Positions 31,976 to 39,966 of a DNA stretch of 64,000 nt are shown here, one piece after another; positions within the stretch are counted from its first letter, which is position 1, and each line of letters starts with the position of its first letter. The notes under the pieces were generated by a model. That model was not told the DNA's origin and searched no databases. It saw only the letters and a list, made by a program, of their open reading frames with translations. Source of the stretch: an uncultured Ruthenibacterium sp. Lineage in GTDB: Bacteria > Bacillota > Clostridia > Oscillospirales > Ruminococcaceae. A program made the position numbers and the translations under genes. The DNA lies in the NCBI GenBank assembly GCA_944386565.1, contig CALXBO010000005.1, forward strand, positions 1 through 64,000, read 5' to 3'.

Positions 31976-32626
31976 TCACAGCGTGTCGAGCAGCGGGATG
32001 ACGTCGGAGAGCGTCGGCACGACGGCGGCGCAGACGGCGCGCAGCGCGTCGTCGGGCGGCGTGAGGTCGGGCACCATAACGGGCTTCGCGTTCGCGCGGT
32101 GCGCGGCCGTGATGCCGTTGGGGCTGTCCTCGAGCACGATGCACGCTTCGGCCGGAACGCCGAGCAGCGCGGCGGCGCGCAGGAAGATGCCGGGGTCGGG
32201 CTTCGAGACGGCCACCTCGTCGCCGCACACGGACGCGGCAAAGCGCCCGGTGAGCCCGGCGAGGGCGAGGTACTGCATCGCCTTTTCCCGCGCCGTGCTC
32301 GTGGCGAGCGCCGCTTTGATGCCGCGCGCGTCGAGCGCGTCGAACAGCTCGTACAGGCCCGGTTTCGGCGGCAGGCCGTTTGCAGCGATCGTCTCGTCAG
32401 CAATCTGCGTGCGGATGGCGCGCACCGCGTCGTAATCGACGGAATCCCCGAACATCTCGCCGAACAGGCGGCGGCTGTCGGCCACGTTGCGGCCGCGGAT
32501 GCGCAGCACCACCTCGTCGGTGATGGGCGCGCCGAGGCGGCGGCCCGCTTCGATCCACGCGCGCTGATAGATGCGCTCGGTGTCGAACATCAGCCCGTCC
32601 ATATCAAAAATAACGCCCTGTATCAT
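31976..32626 (-). CDS. HAD-superfamily phosphatase (beta-phosphoglucomutase-like)
   Basis: 216 residues. Motif I IFDMDGLMFDTE (6-17) with nucleophile Asp8 and Asp10, motif II ATST (about 105), motif III Lys in VSKPDP (about 146), motif IV LEDSPNGI (about 170). A helical cap sits between motifs I and II. Probable sugar phosphatase; substrate unknown. It is divergent from the flavoprotein-rubredoxin gene. Confidence 0.9.
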   Translation of the reverse strand: MIQGVIFDMDGLMFDTERIYQRAWIEAGRRLGAPITDEVVLRIRGRNVADSRRLFGEMFGDSVDYDAVRAIRTQIADETIAANGLPPKPGLYELFDALDARGIKAALATSTAREKAMQYLALAGLTGRFAASVCGDEVAVSKPDPGIFLRAAALLGVPAEACIVLEDSPNGITAAHRANAKPVMVPDLTPPDDALRAVCAAVVPTLSDVIPLLDTL

Positions 32627-32755
32627 GAAGCAATCGTTCCTTCCCGTTCGTTGTATGGAATACGCTTCTATTGTACACGATCCGCGCCGGGGTTTCCACC
32701 CCTGTGCGCGGACAGAATAAAACAGCCCATTTCGGGCAGGAAAGTGAGGTCTTTT

Positions 32756-33379
32756 ATGGATCCGAAAGCATTCTTCTCCCTCTCGTGCGGCCTGTACGTC
32801 GTGAGCGCGGTGCATGAGGGCACGGCGCGCGGCTGCGTGGTGAACACCGTGCAGCAGGTGACGAGCCGCCCCGCGCAGCTGTCCGTCACCGTCAACAAGG
32901 AGAACGCGACGGCCGGGTGGATCGCCGCGTCCGGCCGCTTCTGCGCCGCCGTGCTGACGCAGGACGTGCCGATGAACACGATCGCGGTGTTCGGCTTCTC
33001 GTCGAGCCGCGACACGGACAAATTCGCCGCCGTGGCGCACAAAAACGCCGCGTCGGGCACGCCGTATCCCGCCGAGGGCGTGGCGGCGGTGTTCGACTGC
33101 CGCGTGGTGCAGACGCTCGACGTGGGCACGCACATCATCTTCGTGGGCGAGGCGGAGGACGCGTCCGTCGAGAGCACGGGCACGCCGATGACATACGCCT
33201 ACTACCATCAGGTGAAGAAGGGCACGACGCCGCCGAAGGCCCCGAGCTATCAGGCCGAGGAGAAAAAGACCGGCTGGCGCTGCTCGGTGTGCGGGTACGT
33301 GTACGAGGGCGACGAGCTGCCCGACCCGTTCACCTGCCCCGTGTGCAAACAGCCGCGCGAGGCGTTCGTGAAGCTCTGA
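32756..33379 (+). CDS. Flavin reductase-rubredoxin fusion (high-molecular-weight rubredoxin)
   Basis: 207 residues. Residues 1-155 form the FMN-binding split barrel (flavin-reductase-like: FFSLSCGLYVVSA, CVVNTVQQVTSRPAQLSVTV), then a linker (about 155-172) and a C-terminal rubredoxin with WRCSVCGYVYEGDELPDPF and CPVCKQPREAF, giving two CxxC iron ligands. In clostridia such fusions pass electrons from NAD(P)H to flavodiiron or peroxide reductases in oxygen defence. GTGAGG precedes the ATG. Confidence 0.92.
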   Translation: MDPKAFFSLSCGLYVVSAVHEGTARGCVVNTVQQVTSRPAQLSVTVNKENATAGWIAASGRFCAAVLTQDVPMNTIAVFGFSSSRDTDKFAAVAHKNAASGTPYPAEGVAAVFDCRVVQTLDVGTHIIFVGEAEDASVESTGTPMTYAYYHQVKKGTTPPKAPSYQAEEKKTGWRCSVCGYVYEGDELPDPFTCPVCKQPREAFVKL

Positions 33380-33410
33380 GCGCGCCTGCGGACAGCCTTC
33401 CCGGAAGCGG

Positions 33411-33530
33411 TCTGCCTCCCCTTGCAGGGGAGGTGGCCCGGAGGGCCGGAGGGGTGCATGCCCGCACCTGCCGCGCCCCCCCTGTCACCCCTCAGTCCCC
33501 TGCGGGGACAGCTCCCCTGAAAGGGGAGCC
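33411..33530. repeat. GC-rich palindromic intergenic repeat element
   Basis: About 120 bp of nested inverted repeats: CTCCCCTTGCAGGGGAG, then GGCCCGGAGGGCC, then TCCCCTGCGGGGA and CTCCCCTGAAAGGGGAG. From memory, elements of this wording are dispersed in many copies in Oscillospiraceae genomes. It lies between convergent genes and is likely a REP-like element, not a gene. No coding potential seen. Confidence 0.6.
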
Positions 33531-33555
33531 CTGATATCTGTCCCCCTCAAACGCG

Positions 33556-33585
33556 AAAGCCCCGGTCCGAACGGACCGGGGCTTT
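33556..33585. terminator. Bidirectional terminator between rubredoxin fusion and kduI
   Basis: AAAGCCCCGGTCC, loop GAAC, GGACCGGGGCTTT; 13-bp stem with T-rich ends on both strands. It is about 18 bp after the kduI stop. Confidence 0.85.
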
Positions 33586-33602
33586 GTTTGCGTGTAAAAA
33601 AC

Positions 33603-34445
33603 TCAGCGCAGCTCGGTGGTGGGGATGGTGTCCATGTCGTCGAAGGCCTGGTTCTCGCCGCCCATGGCCCAGATGAACGTGTAGTTGGACGTGCCGGCGC
33701 CGGAGTGGATGCTCCACGACGGGCTGATGACGGCCTCTTCGTTCTGCATGACGATGTGGCGGGTCTCCTTGCCTTCGCCCATCATGTGGAACACGACGTT
33801 GTTCTCGGGGATCTCGAAGTAGGTGTAGATCTCCATGCGGCGCTCGTGCGTGTGCGCGGGCATGGTGTTCCACACACTGCCCGGCTCGAGGCAGGTCATG
33901 CCCATGGACAGCTGGCAGGTGGGCAGAACGTCGGGGTGGATGAACTGGTTGATGACGCGCTTGTTGGACGTCTCCATCGCGCCGAGGGGCTTCTTGGCGG
34001 CCTCGTCGATGGTGATGAGGCGCGTCTCATAGCTGCAGTGCGCGGGAGCGGACACCATGTAGAACTTGGCGGGCTTCTGTGCGTCGTCGCTGGAGAACAG
34101 CACTTCCTTCGCGCCCTTGGTGATGTACAGGCAGTCCTTGTAGCCGAGCTTGTACTCCTTGCCGTCGACGCTGATCTTGCCGGCGCCGCCGATGTTGAAG
34201 ATGCCGACCTCACGGCGCTCGAGGAAGTACGTGGTGCCGAAGTTGGCCCACACGTCGATGCCCTTGTCGATGGACACGGTCTCGTTCACCGGCATGCAGC
34301 CCAGCGTCACCATGCGGTCGACGTGGCTGTAAACGGCGACGACTTCGTCCGCCTTGTACAGGCCGGTGATGAGGAACTCATTGCGGGTCTCCTCGGTGGT
34401 ATAGCGTTTGAAATCCTTCTGATTGCAGGAATAACGGATATCCAT
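33603..34445 (-). CDS. kduI: 5-dehydro-4-deoxy-D-glucuronate isomerase
   Basis: 280 residues, the usual length. Converts 5-keto-4-deoxyuronate, the product of oligogalacturonide breakdown, to 2,5-diketo-3-deoxygluconate. Opening RYSCNQKDFKRYTTEETR, then VSIDKGIDVWANFGTTYFLERREVG and the metal-binding THERRMEIYTYF with His in PAHTHERR (about residue 200) are typical. It is monocistronic, with its own promoter carrying a palindromic operator (34488-34512). It provides the intracellular step after the GH105 enzymes at 43-45 kb and 54 kb. Confidence 0.95.
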   Translation of the reverse strand: MDIRYSCNQKDFKRYTTEETRNEFLITGLYKADEVVAVYSHVDRMVTLGCMPVNETVSIDKGIDVWANFGTTYFLERREVGIFNIGGAGKISVDGKEYKLGYKDCLYITKGAKEVLFSSDDAQKPAKFYMVSAPAHCSYETRLITIDEAAKKPLGAMETSNKRVINQFIHPDVLPTCQLSMGMTCLEPGSVWNTMPAHTHERRMEIYTYFEIPENNVVFHMMGEGKETRHIVMQNEEAVISPSWSIHSGAGTSNYTFIWAMGGENQAFDDMDTIPTTELR

Positions 34446-34487
34446 GTCAAAAATCCTCCTTCAATGGCGATTGGATCAATTCGTTCT

Positions 34488-34522
34488 GTATTCAGAATAC
34501 CACATTGTATTCGAAATGCCAA
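34488..34522 (-). promoter_or_regulatory. kduI promoter with overlapping palindromic operator
   Basis: Minus-strand TTGGCA (34517-34522), 17 bp, TATTCT (34494-34499). GTATTC-A-GAATAC (34488-34500) covers the -10 box, and GAATAC-N6-GTATTC (34495-34512) overlaps it with a third half-site. A repressor binding here would block kduI. The regulator is not identified. Confidence 0.65.
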
Positions 34523-34583
34523 TTTGGATACAAGCACAAAAAGGAGCGTGCGCATTGTGCAATCTGCTCACGCGCGGCTGCGG

Positions 34584-34847
34584 TCACTCCCCGAGGCCCG
34601 ATTCGATGAGCCGGACGGCCTCGTCGAGCGCCTCCTGCTCGTCCGCGCCCTCGCAGCACACTTCGATCTCCGAGCCCTGCGTGATGCCCGCGAGCATCAC
34701 CTGCATGATGCTCTTGGCGTTGACGCTCGCGCCCTTGAACACGATCGTCACATCGCTGGAAAAATTCTTGACTCCGCCGACGAACACGTGCGCCGGGCGC
34801 ATGTGCAGGCCCTGCGGATTCACAACTTTCACCTTGGCTGTTACCAT
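34584..34847 (-). CDS. ptsH: HPr-type phosphocarrier protein
   Basis: 87 residues. NPQGLHMRPAHVF carries the phosphorylatable His15, and ASVNAKSIMQVML the regulatory Ser47 region, as in Gram-positive HPr. It passes phosphate from enzyme I to EIIA domains and, phosphorylated on serine, acts in catabolite control. AAAGGAGCG precedes the ATG. It lies 80 bp downstream of the fructose PTS gene but has its own TATAAT (34903-34908), so it may be transcribed alone as well. Enzyme I is not in the window. Confidence 0.9.
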   Translation of the reverse strand: MVTAKVKVVNPQGLHMRPAHVFVGGVKNFSSDVTIVFKGASVNAKSIMQVMLAGITQGSEIEVCCEGADEQEALDEAVRLIESGLGE

Positions 34848-34927
34848 ATGAGCGCTCCTTTCCTCCGTGCGGCGCCCGGTGCGCCGCCTGTTCCCACTTT
34901 GTATTATACCACGGCGCGCGCGGCGCG

Positions 34928-36826
34928 TCATTCCGGGTGCTTCGGTTTGAGCAGCGACAGAAGCGCCATGCCCAGCACGCTGCCCGCGGCGAGCGCCGCC
35001 AGAAAGCCCGGCGCGTTGTGCATCACCGGCAAAACGAAGATGCCGCCGTGCGGCGCGGGCACGCGGCAGCCGAACGCCATCGACAGCGCCCCCGCGAGCG
35101 CCGACCCCGCGATGCACGCGGGCAGCACGCGCAGCGGGTCGCGCACGGCGAACGGGATGGCGCCCTCCGTGATGAAGCACAGGCCCAGCACGTAGTTCAC
35201 GGTGCCGGAGCGGCGCTCATCGGGCGTGAAGCGGTCGCCGAAAAAGGTGGTGGCGAGCGCCGTCGCCAGCGGCGGGACCATGCCGCCGATCATCACGCTG
35301 GCCATCACGCGCGAGCCGACGGCTCCCGTGGCGCTGACCGGCGCCAGCGTGGACGTGCCGAACACGTACGCGGCCTTGTTGAGCGGGCCGCCCATGTCGC
35401 CCGACATCAGGCCCGCGAGGACCGCGCCCAGCGCGATGCTGCCCCTTTCACTCATCATCTCGAGCCCGGCGTACAGCGCCTCGTTGACCGCGCCGACGAC
35501 CGGATTGACGAGATACACGAACAGCCCGATGAGCCCCACGCCCGCGACGGGGTAGATGAGCACCGGCTTGATGCTCTCGAGCGACGCGGGCAGCTTCGCG
35601 CACAGCGTCTCGAGCCCGAGCATCAGATACCCCGCCGCGAACCCCGCGAGCAGCGCCCCGAGGAACCCGGCCGACACGCCGTGCGAGCCCTGGAACGTCG
35701 CGCCCGTGACGGCGAGCATCCCGCCCACAAAACCGGGCGCGAATCCGGGCGTGTCCGCCACGGCCATCGCGATGAACGCCGCCATCACCGGCAGCATCAG
35801 GCCCATCGACAGATCTCCCACCGTGGTGAGCCACGCCGCGACGGGCGTGTTCGCGCCGAAGTGCGCAAAGCCCAGGCTGGGGTCGTCGATGAGGTATCCC
35901 AGCGCCGTGAGGATGCCGCCGCCGATGACGAACGGCAGCATGTGCGACACGCCGCTCATCACCTGGCGGTACAGGCGGTGCGCCGGGCGCTCCAGCACGC
36001 CCAGCGCGGCGGTGAGTTCTTTTTTGGCCCGGTACACCGGGGCGTCCGCCACTTCGCGCAGCAGCTCCTCCGGGCGGCGGATGGCGTCGGCCACCGGCAC
36101 GCGCAGCACGCGGATGCCGTCGAAGCGCGCGAGGTCCACCTCGCGGTCGGCCGCGACGATCACGCCCTCGCAGCTCGCGATCTCCTGCGGCGTGAGCGCG
36201 TTCTTCACGCCCGCCGCGCCCTGCGTCTCCGCTTTGACGGGAATTCCCGCCGCGCGCCCGGCCTTCTCCAGCGCCTCGGCCGCCATGTAGGTGTGCGCGA
36301 TGCCCGTGGGGCACGCGGTGACGGCGAGAATACGCGGCTTTCCGGCCTTTTCCTTCTCCGGCGCGCCGAAGCGCTCGGTCTCAAACCGGTCCACGATCGT
36401 GATGAGCGTCTCGGCGTCGGGCGCAGAGCGCAGCGCCGCGGCGAAGTGCTCGTCCATCAGAAGCGTCATCAGCCGCGAGAGGATCTCGAGGTGCAGCGTG
36501 CCGTCGAGCGGCGCGGCGATGAGGAAGAACAGGTCGGTGGGGCGCTTGTCCATCGCGCCGCAGTCGATGGGCGTCTGGGTGCGGCACAGCGCGAGGCGCG
36601 GCTCCTTCACGCACGCACACCGCGCGTGCGGCACGGCGATGCCGGCCTCCACGGCCGTGCTGACCTGCCGCTCCCGCTCAAACACCGCCTCGCGGTAGGC
36701 GGCCGCGTCGGCGATGCTGCCGTCCGCCGTCTGAAGATCCACCAGAAAGCCGATCGCTTCCTCCTTGCTCTTCAGCGGCACGCCGAGGCGGATGCGAGAC
36801 GCCGACAGAAGGCTGACGATGCGCAA
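34928..36826 (-). CDS. fruA: Fructose PTS transporter, IIABC fusion
   Basis: 632 residues: EIIA (about 1-150, active His67 in AVPHARC), EIIB (about 160-270, Cys172 in TACPTGIAHTYMA) and membrane EIIC (about 290-625, with HMLPFVIGGGILTALGYL and GDMGGPLNKAAY). Imports fructose as fructose-1-phosphate. Start TTG at 36826 is chosen: AAGGGAGGGG is 6 nt upstream, while the first in-frame ATG (36853) has no site and lies at the predicted transcript start. Expected partner fruK is 1 kb upstream, separated by a transporter remnant on the other strand. Confidence 0.92.
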   Translation of the reverse strand: MRIVSLLSASRIRLGVPLKSKEEAIGFLVDLQTADGSIADAAAYREAVFERERQVSTAVEAGIAVPHARCACVKEPRLALCRTQTPIDCGAMDKRPTDLFFLIAAPLDGTLHLEILSRLMTLLMDEHFAAALRSAPDAETLITIVDRFETERFGAPEKEKAGKPRILAVTACPTGIAHTYMAAEALEKAGRAAGIPVKAETQGAAGVKNALTPQEIASCEGVIVAADREVDLARFDGIRVLRVPVADAIRRPEELLREVADAPVYRAKKELTAALGVLERPAHRLYRQVMSGVSHMLPFVIGGGILTALGYLIDDPSLGFAHFGANTPVAAWLTTVGDLSMGLMLPVMAAFIAMAVADTPGFAPGFVGGMLAVTGATFQGSHGVSAGFLGALLAGFAAGYLMLGLETLCAKLPASLESIKPVLIYPVAGVGLIGLFVYLVNPVVGAVNEALYAGLEMMSERGSIALGAVLAGLMSGDMGGPLNKAAYVFGTSTLAPVSATGAVGSRVMASVMIGGMVPPLATALATTFFGDRFTPDERRSGTVNYVLGLCFITEGAIPFAVRDPLRVLPACIAGSALAGALSMAFGCRVPAPHGGIFVLPVMHNAPGFLAALAAGSVLGMALLSLLKPKHPE

Positions 36827-36860
36827 GGCTGACCCCTCCCTTTCCGTTTTCATTGCTCTC

Positions 36861-36889
36861 ATTGTATCATCCGCGGCAGACAAGCACAA
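36861..36889 (-). promoter_or_regulatory. fruA promoter
   Basis: On the minus strand TTGTGC (36884-36889), 17 bp, TACAAT (36861-36866). The start would fall near 36853, consistent with the TTG start for fruA. Beyond it, 36890-37040 holds no gene. Confidence 0.6.
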
Positions 36890-37043
36890 TGCGCAATGTC
36901 CGATTTTTCGAGGAAAATAGCGCGTCCCGCGCACCGGCGTCTGCGGATGCGACAAAGAATCCTGTATTTTTTCAGCGCTTTCACGAATAAAAAACACAAA
37001 ATTGCCACACCGTATCCGGTTTTATTTTGTATAATATGTATAA

Positions 37044-37727
37044 AGGCAGAGCCGGACGGCGCTGGGCGCGACGTTCCCGATGGTGGCCATGTACGTGGGC
37101 ACGTACGGCGCGGCCACGGCCACGACGGTGATGTTCCAGTCGTACTTCCAGAACACGTCCGTGTCGGGCCTGCTGTCGCTGATGAGCTATCTGCCGATGT
37201 TCCTGTTCATGCCCTTCATCCGCAAGATCACGCTGCGCTGGGGCAAGAAGGAGGCCTCGCAGTTCGGCTGCCTGTTCAGCATCCTCGCCACCGTGCTGAT
37301 GCTCGTGCTGCCCATCGGGCCGAACGCATCGGGCATGGCGATGTTCTTCGCGTGCTCGGCGCTCAACGGGTTCGGCATGGGCATCTACATGTGCGTGAGC
37401 AACGCGATGATGGCCGACGCGATCGACTACAACGAGTGGAAAAACGGCACGCGCGAAGAGGGCACGACCTACGCGCTGCACTCGTTCTTCCGCAAGCTCG
37501 CGCAGGGCGTGGGCCCGTCCATCGGCCTCGTGCTGATGGTCTGGCTCGGCTACGACGAAGCCCTCGGCTCCGCGCAGCCGTTCGCCGTGGCGCAGAACAT
37601 GCGCTACCTCGTGGCCGCGATGTACTGCGTCAGCGCCGTGCTGATGTGGGTGAGCGTGGGCGTCATCTACAACCTCGACAAAAAGACGCTTGCTCAGATG
37701 GAAAAGGATCTCGGCCGCACATCCTGA
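37044..37727 (+). pseudogene. Truncated GPH-family sugar/cation symporter, C-terminal half only
   Basis: About 220 residues matching the second half of MelB-type (GPH) transporters: ALGATFPMVAMYVGTYGAA at its start, MPFIRKITLRWGKKEASQFG, NAMMADAIDYNEWKNGTRE and HSFFRKLAQGVG. Full proteins are about 450 residues with 12 spans; here only about six remain. A stop codon lies just before the recognisable part (37041-37043), with sequence upstream unrelated to a transporter. So the 5' half was lost. The first internal ATG is 37080. It sits on the opposite strand between fruK and fruA and ends at a terminator. Confidence 0.75.
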
Positions 37728-37742
37728 CCCGTTTTCCCGGCA

Positions 37743-37780
37743 AAAAGCGCCGCGGAGCGTTGAAGCTCCGCGGCGCTTTT
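37743..37780. terminator. Bidirectional terminator between transporter remnant and fruK
   Basis: AAAAGCGCCGCGGAGC, loop GTTGAA, then complement with TTTT. It ends the remnant transcript on the plus strand and fruK on the minus strand. Confidence 0.8.
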
Positions 37781-37786
37781 CCTATT

Positions 37787-38716
37787 TTATTCCTGCGGCG
37801 GGAGCGCGGCTTCGTTCATCGTGCGCAGCACTTCCTGCACGCGCGCGCTGCCCGCAAGGCCGTCCGAAAACGCGGTGGCCGAACCGGCCGCCGTGCCCAT
37901 GCGCTGCGCCCACGCGTAGTCGTGGCGGTCGAGCCATCCGGCCAGAAAACCCGCGACCATCGAGTCGCCTGAGCCCACCGCGCCGCGCACGCGGCCGTCG
38001 GGCGCGGGAAGATAGCGCACCGCGCCCGTCTCGTCCGCGAGCAGAGATCCCTGCGGGCCGAGGGAGACCAGAACGTTGCGCGCGCCCATCTCGCGCACGC
38101 GCAGCGCTCCGGCGCGCACGTCGTCGAGGCTCTCCATCCCCGCGCCCAGCAGCGCGGCCAGTTCCTCGCGGTTCGGCTTGACGAGGAACGGGCGGCACGG
38201 CAGCGCCGTGCGCAGCAGATCGCCCTCCGCGTCCACGACCGTGAGCACGTTGCGGTTTTTGAGCGGCGCGAGCAGCCGGGCGTACCAGTCGCCGGGCATG
38301 CCGTGCGGCACCGTGCCCGCCAGCACCAGAACGTCGCCGTCGCCCAGCGCCGCCGTCTTGGCCGCAAGCGCCGAGCGCTCCTCCTCGTCCGGCGCGGGGC
38401 CGGGCGCATTGACCTCCGTCTCGCCCTCGCCGCGCAGTTTCACGTTCACGCGCGTCAGGCCCGTTTTCAGGCGCACAAAGTCCGGGAAAACGCCCATGCG
38501 CCGCACTTCGCGCTCCAGCGCCTCCCCCGTGAAGCCCGCCGAGAAGCCCGTCGCCGTGCTGTCCAGCCCGAGCGCGTGCAGCATGGCCGAGACGTTCACG
38601 CCCTTGCCGCCGCAGCGGATGGTCTGGCGCGCGGCGCGGTTCACACCGCCCGCGAGCGGTGCCGAGAGCACCATCGTGCAGTCGAGCGCCGGATTGCATG
38701 TCACCGTCAGTATCAT
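37787..38716 (-). CDS. fruK: 1-phosphofructokinase
   Basis: 309 residues. PfkB-family kinase that turns fructose-1-phosphate into fructose-1,6-bisphosphate. Opening LTVTCNPALD, substrate motif IRCGGKGVNVSAML (about 33-46), and the C-terminal GAVGSGDSMVAGF with the catalytic Asp (about 250). AAAGGAG precedes the ATG. In relatives fruK is directly followed by the fructose PTS gene; here a terminator and the transporter remnant stand between them, so the two now need separate promoters. Confidence 0.92.
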   Translation of the reverse strand: MILTVTCNPALDCTMVLSAPLAGGVNRAARQTIRCGGKGVNVSAMLHALGLDSTATGFSAGFTGEALEREVRRMGVFPDFVRLKTGLTRVNVKLRGEGETEVNAPGPAPDEEERSALAAKTAALGDGDVLVLAGTVPHGMPGDWYARLLAPLKNRNVLTVVDAEGDLLRTALPCRPFLVKPNREELAALLGAGMESLDDVRAGALRVREMGARNVLVSLGPQGSLLADETGAVRYLPAPDGRVRGAVGSGDSMVAGFLAGWLDRHDYAWAQRMGTAAGSATAFSDGLAGSARVQEVLRTMNEAALPPQE

Positions 38717-38839
38717 CGTAAATCTCCTTTTTGTCCGTACCGCGCCGTGTCGGTCCGCGCGGCTACCCGATAAGAATAAACCATCCGCCGCGTTTTGTCC
38801 ACATCCGGCGCAAAATTTTTCCGCTTCATCGAACAAAGC

Positions 38840-38869
38840 AGTCCCGCCGCCCCGAAGGGCGGCGGGACT
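38840..38869. terminator. Hairpin terminator, stranded from the GH28 gene by an IS
   Basis: AGTCCCGCCGCCC, loop CGAA, full complement; on the minus strand followed by GCTTTGTTC. In its present position it follows no gene. Before the IS30-type insertion at 38888 it would have lain about 20 bp after the GH28 stop, so it is probably that operon's terminator. Confidence 0.6.
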
Positions 38870-38887
38870 TGGTTCAGATGGTGAATT

Positions 38888-39959
38888 ATACTATCAAGTG
38901 CAACAGTTAAGAGAATAAAAAGAGTTCATACAGCCCCCTGTGGTAGAATGGAGTAACCACACAACCAAAACACCAGGAGGGGACTATATGAACTACCATC
39001 ATCTTAGCATAGAAGAACGTAGTTGTATACGGAAATATTATGTGGATGGTCTGAGCTACCGAGAGATCGCCCGGCTGGTAGGAAGGAATGTGAGTACAAT
39101 TTCGCGGGAGATACGGCGTAACTGTACACATATGTACGACATTCCTACTTACTATCCTCACACAGCACAAAAGAAGTATCTGCTGCGGCGGTCCTACTGC
39201 CACCGCGGAATGTTTCACTCACAAGAAGTGATCAACTACATCAATGAGAAATTGAAAGCGACCTGGTCGCCGGAACAGATCGCCTGCACACCGTGCGAGC
39301 TGAAGATGCCCAGCTGGCGGACGATCTACCGGTGGATCTATGAGAAATATCTTGTGAACGGAAATCTGAAAGTTCTGCGGCGCAAGGGGAAAAGCCACGG
39401 GAGCAAGGAAACGCGTGGAAAATACAGTAAGGGCAAGTCGATCCGCAAACGGGACAGATCCGTGTACAGCCGGAAAGAAGCCGGACACTGGGAAGCCGAT
39501 ACGGTGGTGAGCGGCCAGGGCAAAAGCAAGGCCTGCTTCGCCACCCTGGCGGAACGCAAGACACGCTTTTATATTGCCGTTAAAATTCCTGACCGAAGGG
39601 CAGAGACCATGGAGAACGCGATCGTCTCTGTGCTTTCCGCCTTCCCTCCACAGTTGGTCAAGACGATCACTTGTGACCGGGGCGCGGAATTTGCCAACTG
39701 GCGCAGAATTGAGGAACGGCTGCACTGCGATGTCTATTTTGCCGACCCCTATTGTGCCTGGCAGAAAGGCACAAACGAGAATCTCAATGGCCTGCTCCGG
39801 GAGTTCTATCCAAAAGGCAGGAATCTATCCAGGGTCGCTCCTGCCACGCTAAAACGAAACCTGGCGTTGATCAACGCCAGGCCTCGCAAGGTTTTGAATT
39901 TCCATTCCTCACAGGAATTATGGGACTTTGAGCTCAATTCCTGTTGCTCTTAGTTTGAC
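38888..39959 (+). mobile_element. IS30-family insertion sequence
   Basis: About 1.07 kb. One transposase gene, imperfect terminal inverted repeats (AAGTGCAACAG at 38895-38905 against AAGAGCAACAG on the complement of the right end near 39953-39943), and AATT on both sides (38884-38887 and 39960-39963) as a possible target duplication. Visibly less GC-rich than its surroundings, so a recent arrival. Exact ends are approximate. Confidence 0.8.
38988..39953 (+). CDS. IS30-family transposase
   Basis: 321 residues. N-terminal HTH with HHLSIEERSCIRKYYVDGLS and REIARLVGRNVSTISREIRR, then a DDE integrase core: HWEADTVV (first Asp), TITCDRGAEF (second Asp) and QKGTNENLNGLLREFYPKG (Glu). Length and order fit IS30 transposases (about 310-340). 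AGGAGGGG precedes the ATG. The frame is intact, so the element may still move. Confidence 0.95.
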   Translation: MNYHHLSIEERSCIRKYYVDGLSYREIARLVGRNVSTISREIRRNCTHMYDIPTYYPHTAQKKYLLRRSYCHRGMFHSQEVINYINEKLKATWSPEQIACTPCELKMPSWRTIYRWIYEKYLVNGNLKVLRRKGKSHGSKETRGKYSKGKSIRKRDRSVYSRKEAGHWEADTVVSGQGKSKACFATLAERKTRFYIAVKIPDRRAETMENAIVSVLSAFPPQLVKTITCDRGAEFANWRRIEERLHCDVYFADPYCAWQKGTNENLNGLLREFYPKGRNLSRVAPATLKRNLALINARPRKVLNFHSSQELWDFELNSCCS

Positions 39960-39966
39960 AATTCAC

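Noticed and set aside
33411..33530. Riboswitch or structured RNA between rubredoxin and kduI genes
   Set aside because: The region lies at the 3' ends of convergent genes and consists of simple palindromes; a repeat element explains it better.
36851..36853. ATG start for fruA
   Set aside because: No ribosome site and it coincides with the predicted transcript start; TTG at 36826 has a strong site.
36970..36983. cre-like site TGAAAGCGCTGAAA upstream of fruA
   Set aside because: Last positions do not match the catabolite-responsive consensus and it lies about 120 bp upstream of the predicted start; too weak to call.
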